A DNA stretch of 33,960 nt from the NCBI GenBank assembly GCA_903894155.1, contig CAITPF010000390.1, positions 1-33,960 of the forward strand, given 5' to 3'. The position numbers and the translations under genes are program-made. The notes under the pieces were generated by a model. It was not told where the DNA came from and did no database searches. It saw only the letters and a list, made by a program, of their open reading frames with translations. The stretch is from an uncultured beta proteobacterium. GTDB lineage: Bacteria; Pseudomonadota; Gammaproteobacteria; Burkholderiales; Burkholderiaceae_B. The first letter of the stretch is position 1, and each line of letters starts with the position of its first letter. Shown piece by piece: positions 26,592-33,960 of the stretch.

Positions 26592-29360
26592 ATGTTTTCT
26601 CTGCTCAAAAAAGTCTTCGGCAGCCGCAATGACCGCCTCCTGAAGCAGTTTCGCAAGCACGTCGCCACGATCAACGGATTCGAGCCAAAGTTCGAGCCGC
26701 TGAGCGATGCGGATTTGCGCGCCAAGACTGATGAATTTCGCGAGCGCCTTGCCGCTGGCGCGACGCTCGCCGACATGTTGCCCGAAGCGTTTGCCGTCGT
26801 GCGCGAGGCCAGTAAGCGCGTGTTCGGCATGCGCCACTTTGATGTGCAACTGATCGGCGGCATGGTGCTTCACGACGGCAAAATCGCCGAAATGCGCACT
26901 GGCGAAGGCAAGACGCTGATGGCGACGCTGCCCGTCTATCTCAATGCGCTGGCCAGTCGCGGCGTGCATGTCGTGACGGTCAACGATTACCTCGCCCGGC
27001 GCGACGCACAGTGGATGGGCCGACTCTACAACTTCCTGGGCATGAGCGTGGGCGTAGTCGTCCCGCAACAGTCGAACGAAGAAAAAATCGCAGCCTATCG
27101 CGCCGATATTACGTACGGCACGAACAACGAATTCGGCTTTGATTACCTGCGCGACAACATGGAGTTTCGCGTCGAAGATCGGCGCCAGCGCACGCTTGTC
27201 TATGCCATCGTCGATGAAGTCGACTCGATCCTGATCGACGAGGCGCGCACGCCGCTCATCATTTCGGGGCAGGCAGAGGATCACACCGAGCTTTACATGC
27301 GGATGAACGCGGTTCCTCCGCTGCTTGAGCGCATGCAGTCCGAGCCCAAGCCCACGGAGCCGGAACCCGAGGGCCACTACTGGGTCGACGAAAAGAACCA
27401 CCAGGTCTATCTGTCGGAGGCCGGCCACGAACAGGCTGAAGGCGTCCTGACCCGGCTTGGCCTGCTCCCTGAAGGGCAGTCGCTCTACGAGCCGCGCAAC
27501 ATTACGCTCATGCACCACCTGATGGCGGCGCTGCGCGGGCATAACCTCTTTCACCGCGACCAGCATTACGTGGTGCAGGACGGGGAGGTCGTGATCGTTG
27601 ATGAGTTCACCGGTCGCCTGATGATTGGTCGTCGCTGGTCGGATGGGCTGCACCAGGCGGTCGAGGCGAAGGAGGGCGTGAAGATCCAGCTTGAAAACCA
27701 GACGCTGGCCTCGATCACGTTCCAGAACTACTTCCGCATGTATGAAAAGCTCGCCGGCATGACCGGAACAGCGGATACCGAGGCATACGAATTCCAGGAA
27801 ATCTACAGTCTGGAAACGGTGATCGTTCCGACCAATCGTCCGATGATTCGCGAAGATCAGAACGATCAGATCTTCAAGACGGCGGGCGAGAAGTTCAGCG
27901 CCATCCTGGATGACATCCGGGATTGCCAGCAGCGCGGCCAGCCGGTGCTCGTGGGTACGACCAGCATCGAAAACTCAGAGCTCCTGTCGGAGCTGCTGGT
28001 CAAGGCGGGTCTCAAGCACGAGGTGCTGAATGCCAAGCAACACGCCCGCGAAGCCGAGATCGTCGCGCAGGCTGGCAAGCCGGGCCACATCACCATCGCC
28101 ACCAACATGGCAGGCCGCGGCACGGATATCGTGCTCGGGGGCAGTATCGAGAGGCTGATCGAACTGGTCCGCGGGGACGAGTCGCTGTCGGATTCCGAAA
28201 AGCAGGCCGCCATCGACAAAATCCGAATCGAATGGCAGCCTCTGAATGACAGCGTCCGCGCGGCTGGTGGCCTGCGGATCATCGGTACCGAGCGTCACGA
28301 GTCGCGCCGTATCGACAACCAGTTGCGTGGCCGCGCCGGACGTCAGGGCGATCCGGGCTCTTCGCGCTTCTATCTGGCGCTTGACGATTCGCTGATGCGA
28401 ATCTTCGCCGGCGACCGTGTGCGTTCCATCATGGAGCGACTGAAGCTCCCCGAAGGCGAGCCGATCGAGGCCGGGATGGTCTCGCGCTCGATCGAGACGG
28501 CGCAGCGCAAGGTTGAGGGCCGCAACTTCGACATGCGCAAGCAGTTGCTGGAATACGACGACGTCGCGAACGATCAGCGCAAGGTGCTCTACGCGCAACG
28601 CAATCAGGTACTGGAGTCGGAATCGATCGGTGAAATCGTGTCCGATCTGCGTAGCGGCGCGTTCACCGAGCTGGTTCACCGTTTCGTGCCGCCGGGATCC
28701 GTCGAGGAGCAATGGGATATCCCTGCGCTTCAAATGGCGCTCGAAGGCGACTGGCAAGTGTCGGTAGCGCTGGAGCAGTTGATCAGGGAAACCAAGAGCT
28801 TCTCGGATGAAGATGTGCTTGAGCAGGTGCTGGTTGCCGCTGAGCGCATCTACCAGGGCAAACTCGAGCTCGTGGGCCAGGAATCGTGGTCCGCGTTCGA
28901 GCGCTCGATCATGCTGCAAGTAATTGACGCGCAGTGGCGCGAACACCTTTCCGCGCTCGATCACCTGCGCCAGGGTATTCATTTGCGCGGTTATGCGCAG
29001 AAGAATCCGAAGCAGGAATACAAGCGCGAAGCGTTCGAACTCTTCTCCGGCATGCTTGATCGCGTTCGCGATGAAGTCATCCGCCTGTTGATGACAGTAC
29101 GGGTCCAGACGCCGGAGCAGGTGGAGCAGGCCGAGCAGGAGGCCGCGCAGCAGCACATGCAGAACGTGCAATACCAGCATGCTGAGTTTGACGAAGCGGC
29201 TCTCAGCGAAGCCGAACCGGCCCCTGCGGCAGCGCCAGCCCAGGCTGCGGGCGATCATCCGGGCACGGTGCGCAATCTGTTGCCCAAGGTCGGGCGCAAC
29301 GATCCCTGCCCATGCGGCAGCGGGAAGAAGTACAAACAGTGCCACGGAAAACTCACTTAA
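26592..29360 (+). CDS. secA: preprotein translocase ATPase SecA
   Basis: The product is a 922-aa motor ATPase that drives proteins through SecYEG. Motifs are Walker [15 protein letters not shown] (101-114), [19 protein letters not shown] (208-226), the second nucleotide-binding fold with [14 protein letters not shown] and [19 protein letters not shown], and the helical wing and scaffold regions. The C-terminal zinc motif [17 protein letters not shown] has ligands Cys906, Cys908, Cys917 and His918 for SecB and ribosome binding. ATG 26592 gives the usual [18 protein letters not shown]. No secM-like arrest gene lies upstream; the M23 gene occupies that place, 87 nt away. Confidence 0.98.
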   Translation: MFSLLKKVFGSRNDRLLKQFRKHVATINGFEPKFEPLSDADLRAKTDEFRERLAAGATLADMLPEAFAVVREASKRVFGMRHFDVQLIGGMVLHDGKIAEMRTGEGKTLMATLPVYLNALASRGVHVVTVNDYLARRDAQWMGRLYNFLGMSVGVVVPQQSNEEKIAAYRADITYGTNNEFGFDYLRDNMEFRVEDRRQRTLVYAIVDEVDSILIDEARTPLIISGQAEDHTELYMRMNAVPPLLERMQSEPKPTEPEPEGHYWVDEKNHQVYLSEAGHEQAEGVLTRLGLLPEGQSLYEPRNITLMHHLMAALRGHNLFHRDQHYVVQDGEVVIVDEFTGRLMIGRRWSDGLHQAVEAKEGVKIQLENQTLASITFQNYFRMYEKLAGMTGTADTEAYEFQEIYSLETVIVPTNRPMIREDQNDQIFKTAGEKFSAILDDIRDCQQRGQPVLVGTTSIENSELLSELLVKAGLKHEVLNAKQHAREAEIVAQAGKPGHITIATNMAGRGTDIVLGGSIERLIELVRGDESLSDSEKQAAIDKIRIEWQPLNDSVRAAGGLRIIGTERHESRRIDNQLRGRAGRQGDPGSSRFYLALDDSLMRIFAGDRVRSIMERLKLPEGEPIEAGMVSRSIETAQRKVEGRNFDMRKQLLEYDDVANDQRKVLYAQRNQVLESESIGEIVSDLRSGAFTELVHRFVPPGSVEEQWDIPALQMALEGDWQVSVALEQLIRETKSFSDEDVLEQVLVAAERIYQGKLELVGQESWSAFERSIMLQVIDAQWREHLSALDHLRQGIHLRGYAQKNPKQEYKREAFELFSGMLDRVRDEVIRLLMTVRVQTPEQVEQAEQEAAQQHMQNVQYQHAEFDEAALSEAEPAPAAAPAQAAGDHPGTVRNLLPKVGRNDPCPCGSGKKYKQCHGKLT

Positions 29361-29463
29361 CCAAGTTGCGCGCGTCGCACGCCCCGCCATTGCAAGCGGT
29401 CAGTTTCAATTTCCGCCGAATCGGCGCGCGGGCCGGCTAGCGCGTTTCAAGACTGGAGACACC

Positions 29464-29898
29464 ATGGCAATGTCTATTCCTCCCCTGGAGTCCTACGCGC
29501 TGCGGACCCACGAAAAGCTCCGTTACGCCGACACGGATCGCCAGGGCCATGTCAACAATGCCGTCTTCGCGACCATGCTCGAAACGGGGCGGGTTGAGTT
29601 GCTGTATTCGCTCGACAAACCTTTGTATTCGGAAGGCTGCACATTTGTCCTCGCGAGTCTTCATCTCGATTTTCTTGGAGAGATCAACTGGCCGGGGCAG
29701 GTGGATGTTGGTACCCGCGTGGCGTCGGTCGGCAAATCGTCGGTGACCTTTGAGCAAGGCTTGTTTCAGAAAGGCGAATGTGTCGCAACAGCGAAAACGG
29801 TCGTCGTCCAGATGAACGTCACGACGCGTCGGTCCCATCCGCTGTCGGAAGAGTCGCGTCAGCGTTTTGGCAATTTCATCCCTGTTGCGTCTGAGTGA
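29464..29898 (+). CDS. hotdog-fold acyl-CoA thioesterase (YbgC/FadM type)
   Basis: The product is a 144-aa single hotdog domain of the 4HBT class. The catalytic segment is YADTDRQGHVNNAVFATMLE, with Asp25 as the expected nucleophile or general base and Glu40 on the central helix; later strands are present (LHLDFLGEINWPGQVDVGTR). Such enzymes hydrolyse acyl-CoA esters; chain preference cannot be read here. ATG 29464 is chosen because the domain starts shortly after; the frame is open back into secA but those residues are unrelated. A weak purine stretch (GGAGAC) precedes the start. It lies 103 nt after secA. Confidence 0.85.
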   Translation: MAMSIPPLESYALRTHEKLRYADTDRQGHVNNAVFATMLETGRVELLYSLDKPLYSEGCTFVLASLHLDFLGEINWPGQVDVGTRVASVGKSSVTFEQGLFQKGECVATAKTVVVQMNVTTRRSHPLSEESRQRFGNFIPVASE

Positions 29899-29987
29899 CC
29901 TCGCCACAGGTTGGTTGCGTATAAGTGGGCTATTCCATGGCCCCGTACGGACACAGGAATCGCGTTGAGCCGACGCCTCGCGTCTTG

Positions 29988-30812
29988 CTAGCGCAGGTCG
30001 TGCCCGCAGGTACGGCAATAATTATCGCTTTCGGCGAGATCGCCCTTGCTGCATCGTGGGCAGGATCGCCCCGAGAATAATCTTCCGCGTTGACTGGCGA
30101 GTTCCGCCGTGACCACGCCTGTTGGTACGGCGAGTATGCCCCAGCCCAACAGCATCATGGCCGAGGAGATCAGCCTGCCGAGGTCTGTCTTTGGGGCAAT
30201 ATCGCCGAAGCCGACCGTCGTCAGGGTGGTGATGGCCCAGTAGATCGCGACGGGGATGCTCGTGAAGCCATTTTCGGGGCCTTCCACGACATACATGAGG
30301 GATCCCATCAACATGACGATGATCAGGACAAAGGACAGGAATACGAGGATCTTGCGCCGGCTCGCATGCAGCGCATCCGCCAGGTGCTGGTACTCCTGCA
30401 GGTACGCCGTGAGCTTGAAGATCCGAAAGACCCTGACCAGGCGCAGCACTCGAACGTCGATCAGCGCATGTAGCTCGGGGAACGCGAGGGCCAGGTATGT
30501 CGGCAGCACGGAAACGAGGTCGACGATCCCGAAAAAGCTGAACATGTACTTGCGCTTATCCCTTGCGCAGTACACCCTGAGCAGGTATTCGATCGTGAAC
30601 AACCCTGTGAATATCCACTCGAGCGCCGTGAGCAGGCGATTAAAGCGGTTTGATATCGATTCGATGCTGTCGAGCGTGACAACGGCCAGCGACAGCAGAA
30701 TCGCTGCGAGCAGTACTTTATCGAAGAGGCGGCCAGCGCGCGTGTCGGACTTGAACACGATCGTGTAGACGCGTGTCTTGAATGATGCGTCGTCTGGCGA
30801 TTCGGCGTTCAT
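29988..30812 (-). CDS. voltage-gated-type potassium channel with zinc ribbon
   Basis: The product is a 274-aa 6-transmembrane channel subunit. S1-S3 precede an S4 sensor with a basic residue every third position (Arg121, Arg124, Arg127, Arg130, Lys133 in RVLRLVRVFRIFK). S5, the pore helix YWAITTLT, the K+ filter TVGFGD (199-204) and S6 follow. The cytoplasmic tail ends in a Cys4 zinc ribbon: CPRC (251, 254) and CRTC (266, 269). Four subunits should form a channel in the inner membrane. Start 30812 has AAGGA 10 nt upstream; ATG 30821 is in frame but only 1 nt from that site. It follows the glycosyltransferase within 14 nt, so both are probably co-transcribed. Confidence 0.9.
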   Translation of the reverse strand: MNAESPDDASFKTRVYTIVFKSDTRAGRLFDKVLLAAILLSLAVVTLDSIESISNRFNRLLTALEWIFTGLFTIEYLLRVYCARDKRKYMFSFFGIVDLVSVLPTYLALAFPELHALIDVRVLRLVRVFRIFKLTAYLQEYQHLADALHASRRKILVFLSFVLIIVMLMGSLMYVVEGPENGFTSIPVAIYWAITTLTTVGFGDIAPKTDLGRLISSAMMLLGWGILAVPTGVVTAELASQRGRLFSGRSCPRCSKGDLAESDNYCRTCGHDLR

Positions 30813-30826
30813 CTTCAGCATGTCCT

Positions 30827-32020
30827 TCAGGACGGTTGTGCGGGGGGATGCGTTGCGGCATCGCAGACCGATTCAATGGCCTCCCGCATTCGTTCGCCCG
30901 CCACCTTCCAGTTAAGCCTTTCGGCATACTCCTGGAATGATGCGCGCGCCATTGCGTCGTAGGCAGCGCGATCCCTGAATAAGCGGGCGATCACATCGCA
31001 GTATGCTGCCGCGGGCGTTGCCGGATCCAGCGTGTATCCGTTCTTGCCGTCGGCGACCACCGTCGGAATGCCTCCGACGCGTGTCGCAATCGAGGGAAGT
31101 CCAAAGGAACTGGCCTCCGCAAAGGCCAGACCGTAGCACTCCGCCATCGACGGGATGACCAGGAAGTGTGATTCCATCAACAACTGGTCGTACAGCGCTG
31201 CGCCTTGCTCAGATTTTTTGGAGATGAACCCGTGGCGCACGACAAAGTCGGGTGTCGCGAGGGGCGGCTCGCAACCGACGACGTGCAGTTCAGTCGGAAT
31301 CCCCCGCTGGTTGAGTTCCGTCGCGATCTCTAGCACACGATCGCCGCCTTTGCGCAACCAGTCGACCCCAACGAACAGCAATCGGCAGGTATCGAAAGAC
31401 TTGTTCTGCGTGATTTCCTCGATGTCGGCCATCGTGCGGCTGCATTCAATGTTGGCGCCAAGGGGAATCACAAGGACCTTGGCTGGATCGACGTTGTAAT
31501 GTTCAAGAGCCGATCGAGCTGCCCAGTCGGAGGCGAAAATCGCCAGGGCGCAACGCGATAGCGCCAGTTGCTCCATCTCGTCGCCGTTGCGTAGCGTCTG
31601 TGGGATCAGACCCGTGAAGTCGGGATAAAAGTTCTTGAGTGCGGCAAAGGTGGCATCGGACAGAAACACAATGGGCTGGCTGATCTCAAGGTGGGAAATC
31701 GGAGCCGAGCCCAGGCACACGACGACGTCGATGTCCTTGTCGCGAAGGCGTGCGGCGAGTTGCAAGCCGTAATTGCGAAGAATCACGGGCTCGAGCCAGC
31801 GGAAATAATGAGCCCGCCGAAACTTGCGCCAGCGAAAGCGCAGGCTGTCCCAGAACGAGAACACGTCATCGAGCGCGCCCACGGTCACGACCTCGAATCC
31901 GCACTGCCTGAGCGTTTGCAGCACGTAGAACGCCGTACCTGACCACGCATGCATATCGGTGACGTCGTAACTGGCGACGACGGCAACGCGCAGGTGTCTT
32001 GGGCTGGATTGGGTGCTCAT
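30827..32020 (-). CDS. GT4 family glycosyltransferase
   Basis: The product is a 397-aa GT-B enzyme of family GT4. The N-terminal Rossmann domain starts RVAVVASYDVTDMHAWSGTA, an acceptor-side glycine loop. The C-terminal domain has LLFVGVDWLRKGGDRVLEIA, with the Arg/Lys pair that holds the donor diphosphate. The EX7E motif follows (Glu294 to Glu302 in AECYGLAFAE), then GLPSIATRVGGIPTVVADGKNG. It retains from inverting-versus-retaining family knowledge a retaining mechanism. Donor and acceptor are unknown, and no polysaccharide or LPS cluster is adjacent. It is divergent from the CoA-transferase gene and upstream of the channel gene on the same strand. Confidence 0.88.
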   Translation of the reverse strand: MSTQSSPRHLRVAVVASYDVTDMHAWSGTAFYVLQTLRQCGFEVVTVGALDDVFSFWDSLRFRWRKFRRAHYFRWLEPVILRNYGLQLAARLRDKDIDVVVCLGSAPISHLEISQPIVFLSDATFAALKNFYPDFTGLIPQTLRNGDEMEQLALSRCALAIFASDWAARSALEHYNVDPAKVLVIPLGANIECSRTMADIEEITQNKSFDTCRLLFVGVDWLRKGGDRVLEIATELNQRGIPTELHVVGCEPPLATPDFVVRHGFISKKSEQGAALYDQLLMESHFLVIPSMAECYGLAFAEASSFGLPSIATRVGGIPTVVADGKNGYTLDPATPAAAYCDVIARLFRDRAAYDAMARASFQEYAERLNWKVAGERMREAIESVCDAATHPPAQPS

Positions 32021-32050
32021 GAGACGAAGGAACAGGTGATTTTCGGAATC

Positions 32051-32110
32051 TCAGGAATGGATCCCGGAACAGTTTACCGTCCGTTCGGCCGGTGATGCCT
32101 TCAGGAATGG
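32051..32110. repeat. 10-bp direct repeat in a divergent promoter gap
   Basis: TCAGGAATGG occurs at 32051-32060 and again at 32101-32110, exactly 50 bp apart, with a related TCAGGATTTT at 32129. The repeats lie in the 184-nt gap between the glycosyltransferase (-) and CoA-transferase (+) genes, where both promoters must be. A regulator site is possible; chance is not excluded. Confidence 0.35.
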
Positions 32111-32204
32111 TTGTCTGCGGGATTCGCGTCAGGATTTTCGCCAATAATTCAGGTAACGTAGCGTCGTTTTGAAGCCAAACAAAAGAAAACAGGGGATCAC
32201 GCGC

Positions 32205-33428
32205 ATGTCCGGACCGCTTTCACACATCAAAGTACTCGACCTCTCGCGTGTGCTGGCCGCGCCGTGGGCCGCCCAGAACCTTGCCGACCTGGGCGCCGAT
32301 GTCATCAAGGTCGAGCGACCGGGCAAGGGCGATGATTCGCGCGCGTTCGCGCCGCCCTATCTGATGGGAAGCGACGGCAAGGAAACCCGCGAGTCCGCGT
32401 ACTATTGCGCCGCCAACCGGGGCAAGAAGTCGATCACGGTCAATCTATCTTCTCCCGAAGGGCAGGCGCTGATACGCGAACTGGCCAGCAAGGTCGATGT
32501 GCTGATCGAAAACTACAAGGTAGGCGACCTCGCGCGTTATGGGCTCGGCTATGAGGACATCAAGGCGATCAATCCGGGAATCATTTACTGCTCCGTGACC
32601 GGGTTCGGGCAAACCGGCCCGGAAAAGGACCGCCCCGGCTACGACTTCATGGCCCAGGGCATGGGCGGCCTCATGAGCATCACCGGCGAGCGTGAGGATT
32701 TGCCAGGCGGCGGCCCCCAGCGCGTGGGGGTGCCCATCATCGACCTGACCACGGGAATGTACGCGTCGATCGCCATTTGCGCGGCCATCGCCAACCGGGC
32801 GGTCACCGGGAAGGGGCAATGGATCGATGTGGCGCTGCTCGACTCGTGCGTCGCCTTTCTCGCCAACCAGGCGATGAATTATTTCGCCACGGGCGAGTCA
32901 CCCAAGCCCATCGGCAATGCGCATCCCAATATCGTGCCCTACCAGACGTTCAGGACGTCCGACGGCGCATTGATTCTGGCGTGTGGCAACGACAACCTGT
33001 TTAACAAGTTCTGTGACGTGGCAGATTGCGCGCACCTGGCGAAGGACCCGCGCTACTCGACCAACGGGGAGCGTGTGAAGAACCGGGAGGAAATCACCGC
33101 GCTGCTCAATGCGGTGTTCTTGCTCAAGACGACCCGCGAATGGGTCAAGCTGCTCGACGAAGCCGGCGTCGCCAATGGCCCGATCAACACTGTCGAGCAG
33201 GTGTTCCAGGAGCCTCAGGTGCTCGCGCGCGGCATGAAGATCGAGTTGCCGCACGCCGTGGCGGGGACGGTTCCCCTGGTGGGTAGCCCGATGAAGTTTT
33301 CGGGTACGCCAATCACGCACGAAATTCCGCCGCCCGCCCTGGGCCAGCACACCGACGAGATTCTTGGCCAGGTGCTTGGCAAGAGCCCGGCGCAGATTGA
33401 AGCCCTGAAGGCGAACGGCGTCGTCTGA
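32205..33428 (+). CDS. class III CoA-transferase (CaiB/BaiF family)
   Basis: The product is a 407-aa family III acyl-CoA transferase. Conserved parts are GPLSHIKVLDLSRVLAAPWA, NLADLGADVIKVERPGKGDD, NRGKKSITVNL, LIENYKVGDLARYGLGYEDI, CSVTGFGQTGPEKDRPGYDF with the likely catalytic Asp that forms an acyl-aspartate intermediate, and IDLTTGMYASIAI. These enzymes move CoA between organic acids such as succinate, oxalate, formate or carnitine derivatives. Close relatives are often annotated as succinyl-CoA:hydroxymethylglutarate-type transferases, so the substrate is open. ATG 32205 is supported by AGGGGAT (32191-32197); the in-frame 32169 start would add 12 unusual residues. Confidence 0.93.
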   Translation: MSGPLSHIKVLDLSRVLAAPWAAQNLADLGADVIKVERPGKGDDSRAFAPPYLMGSDGKETRESAYYCAANRGKKSITVNLSSPEGQALIRELASKVDVLIENYKVGDLARYGLGYEDIKAINPGIIYCSVTGFGQTGPEKDRPGYDFMAQGMGGLMSITGEREDLPGGGPQRVGVPIIDLTTGMYASIAICAAIANRAVTGKGQWIDVALLDSCVAFLANQAMNYFATGESPKPIGNAHPNIVPYQTFRTSDGALILACGNDNLFNKFCDVADCAHLAKDPRYSTNGERVKNREEITALLNAVFLLKTTREWVKLLDEAGVANGPINTVEQVFQEPQVLARGMKIELPHAVAGTVPLVGSPMKFSGTPITHEIPPPALGQHTDEILGQVLGKSPAQIEALKANGVV

Positions 33429-33451
33429 CCTTCAAGAAAAAGGCCCCAAAG

Positions 33452-33503
33452 TGAACTGCCCCCCAAAAGTTGGACATCAATCCAACCTTTGGGGGGCAGT
33501 TTA
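33452..33503. repeat. compact palindrome resembling joined IS3-family ends
   Basis: Two 23-nt arms (33452-33474 and 33481-33503) are inverted repeats matching at 21 of 23 positions with a 6-nt loop. The arm begins TGAACTGCCCCCCAAAAG, a form like IS150-group (IS3 family) terminal repeats. AAAG occurs immediately on both outer sides (33448-33451 and 33504-33507), like a 4-bp target duplication. It lies between the convergent CoA-transferase and korB genes and would also act as a transcription terminator stem. The IS origin is inferred. Confidence 0.6.
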
Positions 33504-33534
33504 AAAGAGCCGCTTTTAACTTGGTCGCTTTGCC

Positions 33535-33960
33535 TTAACGCAGCGAAGCGTTGAGCTTGGCCAGCGACTCGGAGCCCGGGCACAGCACCGACTCGTCCAG
33601 GGCATTGAGCGGCGTGGCGCACGTGTGCATGGCGGCATGCAGATCTGTCGCCTCGGGATCGACGTACAGCAATCCGGTCACGACCTCGCCCAGGGCGTGG
33701 TGCTGGTTGACGTAGTTCAGCGCCCCATAACGATCCGACGGATTGTAGTGCTCATGCAGTTTGCGCAGGCGCAGAATCGATCCATCGTGCTGCTCGACTT
33801 CGACCATCTCGCCGGGCGCATAGGACGTGGTGATCTCCTCGTGCGTCGAAATGAAATCGATCCGGCTCACCGCCTCGTTGTGTTCGCGCACGTAGTCGTA
33901 GCTCTTGGTGCTGCCCTTGTGGTTGTTGAAGGTCACGCACGGGCTGATCACGTCGATAAA
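33535..33960 (-). CDS. korB: 2-oxoacid:ferredoxin oxidoreductase beta subunit (partial)
   Basis: This is the C-terminal ~141 residues of an oxidoreductase beta subunit; the 5' part lies beyond the window. The visible sequence runs FIDVISPCVTFNNHKGSTKS, then DYVREHNEA, a beta-rich segment (APGEMVEVEQHDGSILRLRK), ALNYVNQHHALGEVVTGLLY, and ends CPGSESLAKLNASLR. This matches the 2-oxoglutarate/2-oxoacid:ferredoxin oxidoreductase beta subunit that binds thiamine diphosphate, where the SPCVTFN segment follows the TPP domain. The enzyme decarboxylates a 2-oxoacid to acyl-CoA and reduces ferredoxin. The alpha/gamma partner should lie just upstream, outside the window. Confidence 0.85.
   Translation of the reverse strand, partial: FIDVISPCVTFNNHKGSTKSYDYVREHNEAVSRIDFISTHEEITTSYAPGEMVEVEQHDGSILRLRKLHEHYNPSDRYGALNYVNQHHALGEVVTGLLYVDPEATDLHAAMHTCATPLNALDESVLCPGSESLAKLNASLR

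Noticed and set aside
29972..29984. GACGC-CTC-GCGTC hairpin after the channel gene as terminator
   Set aside because: The stem is only 5 bp with a 3-nt loop and no T-run on either strand, which is too weak to call.

Overview
The window is a high-GC chromosomal segment of a beta-proteobacterium, most likely family Alcaligenaceae (the Bordetella/Achromobacter/Castellaniella/Pusillimonas neighbourhood). The grounds are a fused murE-murF gene, which I know from Bordetella, very Bordetella-like LpxC and FtsZ sequences, a beta-type 5S rRNA, and a class A RNase P RNA lying directly upstream of mraZ. No phage, integron or CRISPR array is visible.

Layout. Positions 1-781 hold the 3' end of an rRNA operon (23S end, spacer, 5S, terminator). 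Positions 846-1700 hold two small genes, a membrane protein (+) and a SWIB-domain protein (-). They are separated by a perfect terminator and a tandem array that looks like repeated copies of one terminator arm. Positions 1850-4098 carry an M20 amidohydrolase and dihydroorotase pyrC. They converge on uup (ABC-F ATPase, -), whose 5' side abuts rnpB.

Positions 6700-23838 are a complete division and cell wall (dcw) cluster: mraZ, rsmH, ftsL, ftsI, murE-murF fusion, mraY, murD, ftsW, murG, murC, ddl, ftsQ, ftsA, ftsZ. It is preceded by a recognisable promoter and an MraZ-type operator of four 10-bp-spaced elements. From rsmH to ddl every gene overlaps the next. This makes one translationally coupled unit that builds lipid II (MurC, MurD, MurE/F, Ddl, MraY, MurG) and the septal machinery (FtsL, FtsI, FtsW, FtsQ, FtsA, FtsZ). 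lpxC (lipid A) follows under its own probable promoter. Then come dciA (replicative helicase loader, -), a membrane-anchored M23 peptidase, and secA.

The right end (29464-33960) is accessory metabolism. It holds a hotdog thioesterase, a voltage-gated-type K+ channel with a C-terminal zinc ribbon next to a GT4 glycosyltransferase (both -), a class III CoA-transferase (+), a compact palindrome resembling two IS3-family ends joined together, and the 3' part of a 2-oxoacid:ferredoxin oxidoreductase beta subunit (-) that runs off the window.

I did not find an obviously new multi-gene system. The most interesting signals are small: two departures from consensus in the RNase P RNA core (one with a matching compensatory change), the near-linkerless MurE-MurF junction, the multiplied terminator half, and the IS-end palindrome.
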